Shown here: one piece after another, positions 35,553-44,014 of the stretch
How positions within the stretch are numbered: the stretch's first letter is position 1
Layout of the letters: each line of letters begins with the position of its first letter
Source of the DNA: Blastococcus sp. Marseille-P5729
GTDB lineage: Bacteria; Actinomycetota; Actinomycetes; Mycobacteriales; Antricoccaceae
Direction: 5' to 3'
Assembly (NCBI RefSeq): GCF_900292035.1
Contig: NZ_OMPO01000003.1
Span: 310,001 to 374,000, forward strand
DNA: 64,000 bases
Translations under genes and position numbers: made by a program
The notes under the pieces: generated by a model
Told to the model about the DNA's origin: nothing
Database searches by the model: none
What the model saw: the letters and a program-made list of their open reading frames with translations, nothing else

Positions 35553-37409
35553 CTAGAAGGCCTCCACCGGAACCTCCATCAGGGAGTTGTCGGTTGCCTC
35601 GAGCACTGCCTTCTCCGCAGCAAGCCGGGGGAGTACCTGCGCGGCGAAGAACCGGGCCGAGGCGACCTTTCCCTGATAGAAGCTGAGGTCGGCACCGCTC
35701 GCCCCGGCGTCGATCGCGGCCTGGGCGACGACGGCGTGCCGCAGCAGCAGCCACCCGATCGCCAGATCGCCGACGGCGAGCAGCAGCCGTGAGGTGTTCT
35801 GCCCGACCTTGTAGATGTTGGTGATGTCTTCCTGCGCGCTCATTAGGAAGTTCGTGATCGTGCCGAGCATGCCCTCGACGTCCGTGAGCGCCTGGTGCAC
35901 GTTCTTCTGCACGTCCTTGAGCGCGTCCGCGATCTCGTCGGTCTCGGCCAGCTGCTTGATCTGCTCGGCGACGTACGCCAGCGACTGTCCCTGGTCACGT
36001 ACGACCTTGCGGAAGAAGAAGTCCATCCCCTGGATCGCGGTCGTGCCTTCGTAGAGGGTGTCGATCTTGGAGTCGCGCACGTACTGCTCGATCGGGTAGT
36101 CCTGCAGGTAGCCCGAGCCACCGAAGGTCTGCAGCGACTCGGTGCCGATGAGGGTGTAGGCGCGCTCCGAGCCGCAGCCCTTCACCAGTGGGAGAAGCAG
36201 GTCATTGACGCGCTCAAGCTTGTCGACCTGCTCGGCGTCGCCGGCGTGGGCGGCGATCTGGACCTGCTCCTGGATGCTCGCGGTGTAGAGGACCAGCGCG
36301 CGCAACCCCTCGGCGTACGCCTTCTGGGTCATCAGCGAGCGCTTGACGTCGGGGTGGTTGATGATCTCGACGCGCGGTGCGGACTTGTCGAGCTGCTGCG
36401 CGAGGTCTGCGCCCTGCTTGCGGGTCTTCGCGTACTCGAGGGCGTTGCCGTACGCCGTCGACAGGGTGGCCATCGCCTTGGTGCCGACGAACATCCGGGC
36501 GTACTCGATGATGTGGAACATCTGCTTGATGCCCGCGTGGACATTGCCGACCAGGTAGCCGATCGCTGGGGTGCCGTGCTGGCCGAAGGTCAGCTCGCAG
36601 GTCGTGGAGACCTTGATGCCCATCTTCTTCTCTACGTTCGTGACGAACGCGCCGTTGCGCTCGCCGAGCTCGCCGGTCTCGGGGTCGAAGTGGAACTTGG
36701 GCACGATGAACAGCGACAGGCCCTTGGTGCCCGGTCCGCCCGCACCGTCGACGCCCTCGGGGCGGGCCAGCACGTAGTGGATGATGTTCTCGGTCATGTC
36801 GTGCTCGGCCGAGGTGATGAAGCGCTTCACGCCCTCGATCCGCCACGTGCCGTCCTCGTTCTGGAAGGCCTTGGCGGTGCCGGCGCCGACGTCCGAACCG
36901 GCGTCCGGCTCGGTCAGCACCATCGTGGCGCCCCACAGGTTGTCGATGAACAGCTTGGCCCACCGCTGCTGCTCATCGGTGCCGATGCCGTAGAGGATGT
37001 TGGCGAAGGCGGGGCCCGCGGCGTACATGTATGCCGCCGGGTTGGCGCCGAGGATCAGCTCCGAGATCGCCCACCAGAGGGTGCGCGGCGCGGGGGTGCC
37101 GCCCATTTCGGCGTTCATGTCGAGGAAGTGGCCGCCGGAGTCCATCAGCATCTGGAAAGACTTCTTGAAACTCTCGGGGATCTCGACCGTGAAGTCGCTG
37201 GGGTCGTAGACCGGCGGGGTGCGGTCGGCGTCCGCGAAGGACTCGCAGAAGGCATCCGACGTCGTCATCTTCAGCGTTTGGGCGAGGAAGTCCTTCGCGG
37301 TGTCGAGATCGAGCTCTTCGAAGGCGCCGGTGCCGAGGTTCTGGTCGGTACCGAGGACCTCGAAGAGGTTGAACTCGATGTCGCGCATGTTCGGCTTGAA
37401 ATGAGCCAC
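35553..37409 (-). CDS. Long-form acyl-CoA dehydrogenase (FadE5-like)
   Basis: 618 residues, far longer than the usual 380-400 and matching the FadE5/ACX-like subgroup of mycobacteria that oxidises long- and medium-chain acyl-CoAs. Marks: [59 protein letters not shown] and [22 protein letters not shown]-terminal helical extension starts at about residue 480. GTG 37409 is preceded by AGGGGG at 5 nt. A perfect palindrome sits in its promoter, so it is under specific repression. Confidence 0.93.
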   Translation of the reverse strand: MAHFKPNMRDIEFNLFEVLGTDQNLGTGAFEELDLDTAKDFLAQTLKMTTSDAFCESFADADRTPPVYDPSDFTVEIPESFKKSFQMLMDSGGHFLDMNAEMGGTPAPRTLWWAISELILGANPAAYMYAAGPAFANILYGIGTDEQQRWAKLFIDNLWGATMVLTEPDAGSDVGAGTAKAFQNEDGTWRIEGVKRFITSAEHDMTENIIHYVLARPEGVDGAGGPGTKGLSLFIVPKFHFDPETGELGERNGAFVTNVEKKMGIKVSTTCELTFGQHGTPAIGYLVGNVHAGIKQMFHIIEYARMFVGTKAMATLSTAYGNALEYAKTRKQGADLAQQLDKSAPRVEIINHPDVKRSLMTQKAYAEGLRALVLYTASIQEQVQIAAHAGDAEQVDKLERVNDLLLPLVKGCGSERAYTLIGTESLQTFGGSGYLQDYPIEQYVRDSKIDTLYEGTTAIQGMDFFFRKVVRDQGQSLAYVAEQIKQLAETDEIADALKDVQKNVHQALTDVEGMLGTITNFLMSAQEDITNIYKVGQNTSRLLLAVGDLAIGWLLLRHAVVAQAAIDAGASGADLSFYQGKVASARFFAAQVLPRLAAEKAVLEATDNSLMEVPVEAF

Positions 37410-37448
37410 GGCTGCCCCCTGCGAGCGGAAGGTTACTGAACGGTAGGC

Positions 37449-37478
37449 ACTATATTACTCGCGAGTAACCACGTGCAA
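37449..37478 (-). promoter_or_regulatory. fadE5 promoter with embedded perfect palindrome
   Basis: Minus strand: TTGCAC (37473-37478), 18-bp spacer, TATAGT (37449-37454). The spacer contains the perfect 14-bp palindrome TTACTCGCGAGTAA (37455-37468). An operator here would directly block polymerase. The size fits a TetR-family fatty-acid repressor, whose gene is not in the immediate vicinity. Confidence 0.7.
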
Positions 37479-37586
37479 CCGGAACGCCGGGCGGCGGGCG
37501 GTGGAGCACGCAAGGCGCCCCTGGCCGTGTTCCACAACTCCGCGGGTCGGCGAGCGACCCGCGGCGGGCCGCTTTCGGAGCAGAAC

Positions 37587-38615
37587 CTAGGTGAGGCCGG
37601 CGACCAGCTCGTCGATGATCTGCTGTGCGGGACGACGGGTCGCGGATTGATAGCCCGCACCTGCCCACAGCGCGAGCACCGAGGCGTCCCCGGACTTGCC
37701 ACCGGCCGCGCGGATCGGGGCGGTCATGTAGTGGACGTCGGGGTAGGCGTTCGGAGCCTCCGGATCCCCCGCTCGCATCAGCTCGTTGGCCAGGCCTTGA
37801 GCGAACCGTCCGGAGAAGGCGCGCGTGAGCATCGTCTCGGTATAGCGGCCGGAGGTGAGCGCGTCCTTGTAGGCCTCCGGGGAGGCGCTCTCGTGGGAGG
37901 CGACCAGCAAGGTCCCGACCGCGACGGCGTCCGCGCCGGCATCGAGTAGCTCCTGGACGTCGGCGCCGCTGCCCACGCCGCCTGCGCCGATGAGCGGCAG
38001 CGGGGTCACCCGGCGGACCCGTTCGATCACGGTCGCGGCGGGTAACGTGTTGGGCTCGACCGTCATGCTCCAGGTGCCGCGGTGACCGCCCGCGTTGGCG
38101 CCCTGAGCGATCAGCAGCTGGGCGCCGAGGTCCTCCGCGCGACGCGCCTCGTCGGCGCTGGTGACGGTGAAGCCGACGGTCGAGCCCGAGCGCTGCAGTC
38201 GTTGGATGACATCGGCCGGGATCGCCCCGAAGGTGAAGGTCACCAGCTCGATCGGGTCGTCGACCAGGATGTCGATCTTGGCCTCGAAGTCGTCGTCGTT
38301 GAACTCCGGCTTGCCGACGGCGGCGCCGACCTGCTCGGCGAACGGAGCGAGAACCTCGGCGTACGCCGCGATCTCGTCAGCCTGGTCGGCACTGCGCTGA
38401 TGTTGCGGCGAGAAGAGGTTGATGCCGAAGGGTCGGTCGGTCAGCTCACGCGTACGCACGATCTGCTCGTGCATCTGCTCGGCCGTCCGGTATCCGGCCG
38501 CGAGGAAGCCGAGGCCGCCGGCCGCATTGGTCGCGGCCACCAGCTCTGGGGTGGATGCGCCGGCCATGGGGGCGCCGACGATCGGCTGCGTCAACGCGCT
38601 GAGGTCAAAGGTCAT
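37587..38615 (-). CDS. Nitronate monooxygenase family flavoprotein
   Basis: 342-residue FMN-dependent TIM barrel. Motifs: QPIVGAPMAGASTPELVAATNAAGGLGFLAAGY, then IAQGANAGGHRGTW with the catalytic-region His, LIGAGGVGSGADVQELLDAGADAVAVGT (phosphate-binding). Family members oxidise alkyl nitronates such as propionate-3-nitronate; many have unknown substrates. It has no operon partner; the upstream side is the terminator of the cysteine-rich gene. Confidence 0.9.
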   Translation of the reverse strand: MTFDLSALTQPIVGAPMAGASTPELVAATNAAGGLGFLAAGYRTAEQMHEQIVRTRELTDRPFGINLFSPQHQRSADQADEIAAYAEVLAPFAEQVGAAVGKPEFNDDDFEAKIDILVDDPIELVTFTFGAIPADVIQRLQRSGSTVGFTVTSADEARRAEDLGAQLLIAQGANAGGHRGTWSMTVEPNTLPAATVIERVRRVTPLPLIGAGGVGSGADVQELLDAGADAVAVGTLLVASHESASPEAYKDALTSGRYTETMLTRAFSGRFAQGLANELMRAGDPEAPNAYPDVHYMTAPIRAAGGKSGDASVLALWAGAGYQSATRRPAQQIIDELVAGLT

Positions 38616-38708
38616 CGTGAGACTCCGATGCTCGGGGGTCTTCCGGTGCGCGTCGATGGTAGCGGGGGCCGGTGACGTGACCGTTCACTCAGGCGCCGAA
38701 AAGCGGAC

Positions 38709-38740
38709 GCCCGCCCCCTGCGCGTAGCAGAGCGGCGGGC
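38709..38740 (-). terminator. Hairpin after the cysteine-rich gene
   Basis: GCCCGCC (38709-38715) and GGCGGGC (38734-38740) with inner CTGC/GCAG form a long GC stem 18 bp beyond the stop codon. No T-run, as is common in actinomycetes. Confidence 0.6.
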
Positions 38741-38758
38741 AGCCGGTGCGCAATGGCG

Positions 38759-38971
38759 TCAGTCGTGCTTGTGCATCTTCTGGCAGGTGTTGCACTCGCA
38801 GTCCTGGCAGTTGCAGGTGTTGCAGTCGCAGGTGCCCGCGGCGTCGCACTTGGCGCAGGTGCACTCGGCATGCATGCAGTTCTCGCACTCGCAGGCTTTG
38901 CAGGTGCACTGATCGCAGGTGTCCTCGCAGTTGGGGCACTGGCAGGTCTTCGAATCGGCGGTCGCAGTCAT
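38759..38971 (-). CDS. Cysteine-rich metallothionein-like protein
   Basis: 70 residues with 19 Cys (27%) in CxC and CxxC spacing from residue 10 to 63 (CQCPNC, CTCKACECENC, CTCAKC, CDCNTCNCQDCECNTC), no aromatic residues, and a His-containing tail KMHKHD. This composition is that of a thiolate-cluster metal-binding protein. It differs from MymT and SmtA in length and spacing as I remember them, so the family is not assigned. AAGGAG lies 5 nt before the ATG. It is monocistronic, with its own promoter, inverted repeat and hairpin terminator, suggesting metal- or redox-controlled expression. Confidence 0.85.
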   Translation of the reverse strand: MTATADSKTCQCPNCEDTCDQCTCKACECENCMHAECTCAKCDAAGTCDCNTCNCQDCECNTCQKMHKHD

Positions 38972-38990
38972 CGTGGCTCCTTGTTAGATG

Positions 38991-39020
38991 AACATATGCG
39001 AATAAGTGCATTCATGTTAT
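38991..39020 (-). promoter_or_regulatory. Promoter and inverted repeat of the metallothionein-like gene
   Basis: Minus strand: ATAACA (39015-39020), 18-bp spacer, TATGTT (38991-38996). An inverted repeat spans it: AACAT-ATGC (38991-38999) and GCAT-tc-ATGTT (39008-39018). This AT-rich repeat in GC-rich DNA covers the core promoter, as ArsR/SmtB-type metal sensors do. The regulator gene is not adjacent. Confidence 0.6.
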
Positions 39021-39096
39021 CAGCCATTCGCTCACGAGGCACGTGGGTTACGTGCCCTCGGGATCGAATGGACGCTGCGCCGGCTGGTGCTGTGGC

Positions 39097-40692
39097 TCAG
39101 ACGGGCGCAGCCAGGTCGCTGAACTGCTCGCGCAGAACGCGCTTGAGCAGCTTGCCGTTCGGGTTGCGGGGCAGGACGTCCACGAAGGTGACGCCGACCG
39201 GGCACTTGTAGTGCGCGATCTGCTCACGGCTCCAGTCGATGATCTCCTCCGCTGTCACCTGCGCACCCGGTCGGCGCACGGCCACGGCGTACGGCGACTC
39301 GCCCCACTTCTCGGACGGGACGCCGATCACCGCGACCTCGGCGATGCCGGGGTGCCCGGAGAGTGTGCTCTCGACCTCGGCCGGGTACACGTTCTCCGCT
39401 CCCGTGACGATCATGTCCTTGATCCGGTCGTGCAGATAGAGATAGCCCTCCTCGTCCAGCGAGCCGCCGTCCCCGGTCGCGAACCAACCGTCCTCGCTGA
39501 AGGCCTTCGCATCCTCCTCCGGCCGGTTCCAGTAGCCGGGGGTGACCCGCGACCCGCGGACGTACACCTCGCCGCGCTCGCCGACCGGCACCTCCTGCTT
39601 CGTCGCGGGATCGACGATCTTGATCTCCACCCCCGGTAGCGCCTTCCCGACCGACCCGACCTGGCGCTCACGGCCCGGCTTGGGCCGGTGGTCGTCGGGC
39701 CAGAGCGCGGTGACGGCCGCGCACGTCTCGGTGAGCCCGTAACCCTGTACCAGCTCGCACCCGAGGACCTCGTGGGCGGCATAGATCACCGGCAGTGGCA
39801 TCGGTGCGCCTCCGTACCCGAACTGCTTGAGATGGGACCAGTCGGCGTCCTTGGCCTCGGGGAGCTGGGTGAGCATCTGGATGATCGTCGGGACGCCGAC
39901 CGCGTGGGTGACCTTCTCATCGATGAGCAGGCTCATCAGGTCGGCGATCCCCGTAGGCAGCCGGAGGATGAGGGTGGAGCCCTTGTTCATCGAACCCAGT
40001 GCGCTCGTGAGGCCGGTGACGTGGAAGAACGGGACCGGCGCCATCGCGACCCGCGGGCCGTCGTAGTCGTCCCCGGGGATCTTGTCGGCGAGATTCGTGC
40101 TGAAGTTGCGGCCGGTGAGCTGGATGCCCTTCGGCAGGCCCGTCGTCCCGCTCGAGAACAGCAGGACGGCCACCTCGTCGGGGGTCGCCTCGTACCCGGG
40201 GTCGTCCGTCGGCTGCCCGGCGATGTACTCCTCGTATGACTGGGCATCCAGGAGCCGGGCGAGCCCGGGGACGGCGTCCTGAGCGGGCGCCGCAGCCTTC
40301 TCTGCCTCGCCCACGAACAGCACCTTCGGCTCGCAGGTGCCCATCAGGGCGAGCACCTCCTTCTCCGACAGCCGGGTGTTGATCGGAGCGGCGATCGCGC
40401 CGATCTTCGCGGCCGCGAAGACGATCTCCATGAAGTACTGGTTGTTCGCGCTGAAGATCGCGATCCGGTCGCCGGGCTCGATGCCGTCGGCCCTGAGGGC
40501 GTGCGCGAGCTGGCTGGAGCGGGTGTCGAGCTCGCGGTAGGTCTCGGAGAAGTCGCTGCCCTTCAGAGCGACGACATCGTCGGAGATCCCGCGGCGCTGA
40601 CGAAGGATGTCAGCGAGATTGCGGATCGGCTCGCCCTGGGCGCCTTCGGCGACTGGCGCGGGAAGCTCGTAGGACTGACGGGCAGAGGTCAT
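39097..40692 (-). CDS. Acyl-CoA synthetase, AMP-binding (FadD-type)
   Basis: 531-residue adenylate-forming enzyme activating a carboxylic acid to its CoA thioester. P-loop LLFSSGTTGLPKG, substrate/AMP motifs GYGGAPMP and VQGYGLTETCAAV, hinge ATGDGGSLDEEGYLYLHDRIKDMI, and catalytic lysine in NPNGKLLKRVLRE. The specific acid (fatty, aromatic or steroid side chain) is not determinable. Transcribed alone. Confidence 0.93.
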   Translation of the reverse strand: MTSARQSYELPAPVAEGAQGEPIRNLADILRQRRGISDDVVALKGSDFSETYRELDTRSSQLAHALRADGIEPGDRIAIFSANNQYFMEIVFAAAKIGAIAAPINTRLSEKEVLALMGTCEPKVLFVGEAEKAAAPAQDAVPGLARLLDAQSYEEYIAGQPTDDPGYEATPDEVAVLLFSSGTTGLPKGIQLTGRNFSTNLADKIPGDDYDGPRVAMAPVPFFHVTGLTSALGSMNKGSTLILRLPTGIADLMSLLIDEKVTHAVGVPTIIQMLTQLPEAKDADWSHLKQFGYGGAPMPLPVIYAAHEVLGCELVQGYGLTETCAAVTALWPDDHRPKPGRERQVGSVGKALPGVEIKIVDPATKQEVPVGERGEVYVRGSRVTPGYWNRPEEDAKAFSEDGWFATGDGGSLDEEGYLYLHDRIKDMIVTGAENVYPAEVESTLSGHPGIAEVAVIGVPSEKWGESPYAVAVRRPGAQVTAEEIIDWSREQIAHYKCPVGVTFVDVLPRNPNGKLLKRVLREQFSDLAAPV

Positions 40693-40838
40693 GGCGGCTC
40701 CAATGTGTCGCGGGTCACTGACTGTCTATCATGACCCGCGTGTCAGACCCAGCCGCCTGCTTCGAAGTAGGCCACGGATGGCGCCGCAAGCTTGTCCGGC
40801 GCGGGCTCGGCGCTGATGGGCATCGGCCCTCGGCCGAA

Positions 40839-41336
40839 TCAGTGGCGAGGCGCGACGACCTGCCGCTTGGCGCTGATCACGCCGGTGTCGAAGCCGGCGA
40901 GGTGTAGCCCGCCGTGGAAGCGTGCATGCTCGATCTTTAGGCAGCGGTCCATGACGACGTTCAGCCCGGCACCCTCGGCGGTGCGGGCGGCCTGTTCGTT
41001 CCAGAGGCCGAGCTGGATCCAGAGGGTCCTCGCGCCGTGCTCGATCGTCTCCTCCGCGACGCCGGGGAGGTCGGCGTCCTTCCGGAAGACGTCGACGATG
41101 TCGACGGTCTCCGGTAGCTCGGCCAGGGAGGGGTAGACCGGGTGCCCCAGGATCTGCTTCTCCACCGGGTTCACGAAGTAGAGGTCATACGGCGCCGACG
41201 ACAGCAGGTAGGTGGCGACGAAGTACGACGCGCGGGATGGCTTCGACGACGCGCCGACGATCGCGATGCTGCGGGCCTCGCCGAGGTAGCGCAGTCGCTC
41301 GGCGGCGGTGGGACCTACCCAGGTGCGCTCAGCCAT
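40839..41336 (-). CDS. CoA-binding domain protein (YccU-like)
   Basis: 165-residue Rossmann-fold protein. GEARSIAIVGASSKPSRASY is the nucleotide-binding start, and YFVNPVEKQILGHPVYPSL and TLWIQLGLWNEQAARTAEGAGLNVVMDRCLKIEH are family marks with a conserved Cys. ATG 41336 overlaps the metY stop in TGATG, with AGGGG 5 nt upstream, so translation is coupled. This pairing with O-acetylhomoserine sulfhydrylase recurs in other bacteria (recollection), hinting at a role in sulfur transfer. Confidence 0.88.
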   Translation of the reverse strand: MAERTWVGPTAAERLRYLGEARSIAIVGASSKPSRASYFVATYLLSSAPYDLYFVNPVEKQILGHPVYPSLAELPETVDIVDVFRKDADLPGVAEETIEHGARTLWIQLGLWNEQAARTAEGAGLNVVMDRCLKIEHARFHGGLHLAGFDTGVISAKRQVVAPRH

Positions 41337-42628
41337 CACTTCCCCTTCATCGCGGTTGTCAGCGCCTGGTCGAGATCCCAGAGGATGTCGTCGACGTCCT
41401 CCAGCCCGACCGAGATGCGGATCAGGTCGTCGGGCACTCCGGCGGTCGCGAGCTGATCGTGCGTGAGCTGGCGATGCGTGGTGGACGCCGGATGAAGAAT
41501 GAGGGTGCGTGTATCGCCGACATTGGCCAGATGCGAGGCGAGCTGACAGGCCTCGATGAACCGTTCGCCGGTCTCGCGACCACCGCGGACGCCGAACGAG
41601 AATACCGATCCGGGGCCCTGCGGCAGGTACCGCTTGGCGCGTTCGTAGTGAATGTGTGAGGGGAGACCGGCGTAGTTCACGTAGGCGACGCGCTCGTCCG
41701 CCTCAAGCCATTGGGCTACCCGATGGGCGTTGGCGACATGCTCATCCATGCGCTGAGCGAGCGTCTCGATGCCCTGTAGCAGCTGGAAAGCAGCGAACGG
41801 CGTAAGAGCGGGACCGATGTCGCGCAGCTGCTCCATGCGCAGCTTCGTAAGGAACCCGTACTCCCCGAAGTTGCCGTGCCAGGTCACGCCGCCGTACGAC
41901 GGAACAGGGGTGGTCATATCGGGGAAGTTCCCGTTGTCCCAAGGGAAGCGGCCCGACTCGACGACGACGCCGCCGAGGGTCGTTCCGTGTCCGCCGAGGA
42001 ACTTCGTCGCCGAGTGGATCACGATGTCGGCCCCGTGCTCGAGTGGGCGGATCAGGTAGGGCGTGGCGAGCGTCGAGTCGATGACGAGAGGCAGGCCGGC
42101 AGCGTGCGCGACCTCAGCGAGTCCCGCTATATCGGCGATCTCGCCTGACGGGTTGGCGATCGTCTCGGCGTAGACGGCGCGCGTGCGGTCTGTGATCGCG
42201 GCCGCGTAGTCGGCGGGGTCGGTGCCGGGCACGAAGGTGGTGGACACGCCGAAGCGGCGCAACGTGATGTCGAGCTGGGTGACGGTCCCGCCGTACAGCT
42301 GGGATGCGGCCACGATGTGATCGCCTGCACCTGCGAGGGCGGCGAAGACCAGGAACTCGGCGCTCATGCCGGACGAGGCGGCGACCGCGCCGATGCCACC
42401 TTCGAGGGAGGCCATGCGCTCCTCGAACGACGCGACGGTCGGGTTGGCGATGCGCGAGTAGATGTTGCCGTACTTCTGAAGTGCGAACAGGTTGGCCGCG
42501 TCGTCGGCGTCCTCGAACACGAACGACGTGCTCTGGTAGATCGGGACCGCCCGAGCGCCGGTGACGGCGTCAGGCGTTCCGCCCGCGTGAAGGGCGCGGG
42601 TGCGGAAGCCGAACTGGTGCTCGCCCAT
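41336..42628 (-). CDS. metY: O-acetylhomoserine sulfhydrylase
   Basis: PLP enzyme of the Cys/Met metabolism family, 430 residues, making homocysteine from O-acetylhomoserine and sulfide. TRALHAGGTPD and VPIYQSTSFVF start the fold, YSRIANPTVASFEERMASLEGG contains the phosphate contact, and the PLP lysine is K209 in HSATKFLGGHG. The long insertion with FGEYGFLTKLR is typical of MetY rather than MetB. metX is not adjacent. No SAM riboswitch is recognisable in the 120-bp leader. Confidence 0.94.
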   Translation of the reverse strand: MGEHQFGFRTRALHAGGTPDAVTGARAVPIYQSTSFVFEDADDAANLFALQKYGNIYSRIANPTVASFEERMASLEGGIGAVAASSGMSAEFLVFAALAGAGDHIVAASQLYGGTVTQLDITLRRFGVSTTFVPGTDPADYAAAITDRTRAVYAETIANPSGEIADIAGLAEVAHAAGLPLVIDSTLATPYLIRPLEHGADIVIHSATKFLGGHGTTLGGVVVESGRFPWDNGNFPDMTTPVPSYGGVTWHGNFGEYGFLTKLRMEQLRDIGPALTPFAAFQLLQGIETLAQRMDEHVANAHRVAQWLEADERVAYVNYAGLPSHIHYERAKRYLPQGPGSVFSFGVRGGRETGERFIEACQLASHLANVGDTRTLILHPASTTHRQLTHDQLATAGVPDDLIRISVGLEDVDDILWDLDQALTTAMKGK

Positions 42629-42752
42629 CTGTTGCCTGTCTTTCCGGGTGGTCTGCGTCGATGGTAGACCGTGGCGACCGGCGCCGGCGTCCGGCTTATA
42701 GGGTCGAGCGACAGCCCGTGTCCGGGCCGAGCCGATCCACGAGGAGCAAGTG

Positions 42753-43592
42753 ATGCGAGTAGCGAACGTCGGCGGGCGACTACACCTGATGACTGCGGGT
42801 CACGAGGGTGTCGATGTGGAGCAGGTGAGCGGCGGTCGGTTCGGGTCGGACCCGACCGCGATCTACGAACGGTGGGATGAGTTCGTCGCCTGGGCCTCGA
42901 GCGCGGACCTGCCCCGGGGTAGCGAGCTGGCCAAGGAGGACCTCGAGGCGCCGGTGCCGTTCCCGAAGCAGACCTTCGCGCTCGGGCTGAACTTCAAGGA
43001 CCACGCCGCCGAGACCGGGATGGACCTGCCGGAGGAGCTGCAGGTCTTCACCAAATGGTCGTCATCCTTCTGCGGTCCGATCGCGGAGGTGCCCTTGGTC
43101 GAGGGCGACCTGATCGACTGGGAGGTCGAGCTGGTCGTCGTCATCGGCGCCGGCGGCCGCGACATCTCTGAGGCGGACGCGTGGGACCACGTCGCTGGTC
43201 TCACGATGGGCCAGGACATCTCGGCTCGCCGCCGGCAGGGCCGCGGAACGCGTCAGTTCTCGATCGCGAAGTCCTTCCGCAACTACTCGCCGATGGGTCC
43301 GGTCGTGGTGACCCCGGACGAGATGAACAACCGGGACGACATCCGGCTCGGGTGCTCGGTCAACGGCGAGTCGCGCCAGGACGGGCGCACCGGCGAGATG
43401 ATCTTCCCGATCCCTAAGGCGATCGCCGATCTGTCGTCGATCGTCGAGCTCTACCCGGGCGACCTGATCTGGACCGGGACGCCGGCCGGGGTCGGCCAGG
43501 GCCGCAAGCCGCGCCAGTTCCTCAACGACGGCGACGTCCTCGAGTCCTGGATCGAAGGCATCGGCACCATGCGCCAGGCCTTCCGCTCCTGA
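42753..43592 (+). CDS. Fumarylacetoacetate hydrolase family protein
   Basis: 279 residues. FALGLNFKDHAAETGMDLPEE, then WEVELVVVIGAGGRDI with the acidic metal ligands, GQDISARRRQ, AKSFRNYSPMGPVVVT and GDLIWTGTPAGVGQGRKP are FAH-fold motifs. Members hydrolyse or decarboxylate oxo-acids in aromatic degradation; substrate unknown. ATG 42753 has GAGGAG 6 nt upstream, preferred to GTG 42750. TAGGGT (42699-42704) may be the -10. Confidence 0.9.
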   Translation: MRVANVGGRLHLMTAGHEGVDVEQVSGGRFGSDPTAIYERWDEFVAWASSADLPRGSELAKEDLEAPVPFPKQTFALGLNFKDHAAETGMDLPEELQVFTKWSSSFCGPIAEVPLVEGDLIDWEVELVVVIGAGGRDISEADAWDHVAGLTMGQDISARRRQGRGTRQFSIAKSFRNYSPMGPVVVTPDEMNNRDDIRLGCSVNGESRQDGRTGEMIFPIPKAIADLSSIVELYPGDLIWTGTPAGVGQGRKPRQFLNDGDVLESWIEGIGTMRQAFRS

Positions 43593-44014
43593 TCCCACCC
43601 ACCACCGCTCGCTCGTGGTTGCGGGCACTGTCGTCCTGCCGCGTCTCCGTGCGCTTCGCGCTCGTCGACGACCGTGGTGAGGGCTCCGTCCGCGGTGCGC
43701 GGTCGATTTGCTTCCGTCCGTGGTGCGGGGTTGGTTCACACGGTCGTCGATGTCCGGCGTAGCCGGGCAGAGACGTCGTGGGGTGCTGGTTCTCTTGCGC
43801 CGGGCGGGTCTGGTGCAGGTTGGCCAGCGGCGCGCCGGTACGCCGTTGGCGGTGGTTGCGGACATTGTTGTCCTGCGGCGTCTCCGTGCGCACTGCGTGC
43901 GCACGTCGACGACCGTGTCGAGGGCGCCGTCGGCGGCGTGGGGACGAAGACCGTGTTGAGGCCGCGTCCGTGGTGCGGGGACGACCGCGGGGCGGCGTAG
44001 GGACGACTGCGGGG
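43593..44014. repeat. 420-bp intergenic region with two imperfect 120-bp direct repeats
   Basis: No gene. Unit 1 (43615-43730) and unit 2 (43852-43980) are parallel copies. Both begin GTGGTTGCGG, share GTCTCCGTGCGC and CGTCGACGACCGTG, and end in the identical GTCCGTGGTGCGGGG. Each centre can form a hairpin; in unit 2 it is perfect, GTGCGCA-5-TGCGCAC. Between them lies unrelated GC-rich sequence. The open frames across the region are not conserved between the units. Confidence 0.65.

Noticed and set aside
35895-37439. 514-codon plus-strand open frame opposite fadE5
   Set aside because: No recognisable domain; fadE5 on the other strand is complete with promoter and ribosome-binding site.
38685-39011. 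Other open frames across the cysteine-rich gene
   Set aside because: Alternative frames give irregular His/Arg/Thr-rich sequence; only the chosen frame has AAGGAG 5 nt before ATG and a regular CxC pattern.
42629-42752. SAM riboswitch upstream of metY
   Set aside because: The 120-bp leader shows neither a SAM-I-like junction nor a recognisable SAM-II/IV core, and a -10-like TACCAT lies only about 33 bp before the start.
43593-44014. Possible CRISPR-like array or degraded gene
   Set aside because: Only two long, imperfect copies with one spacer of about 120 bp, no short regular repeats and no cas genes; frames are not conserved between copies.
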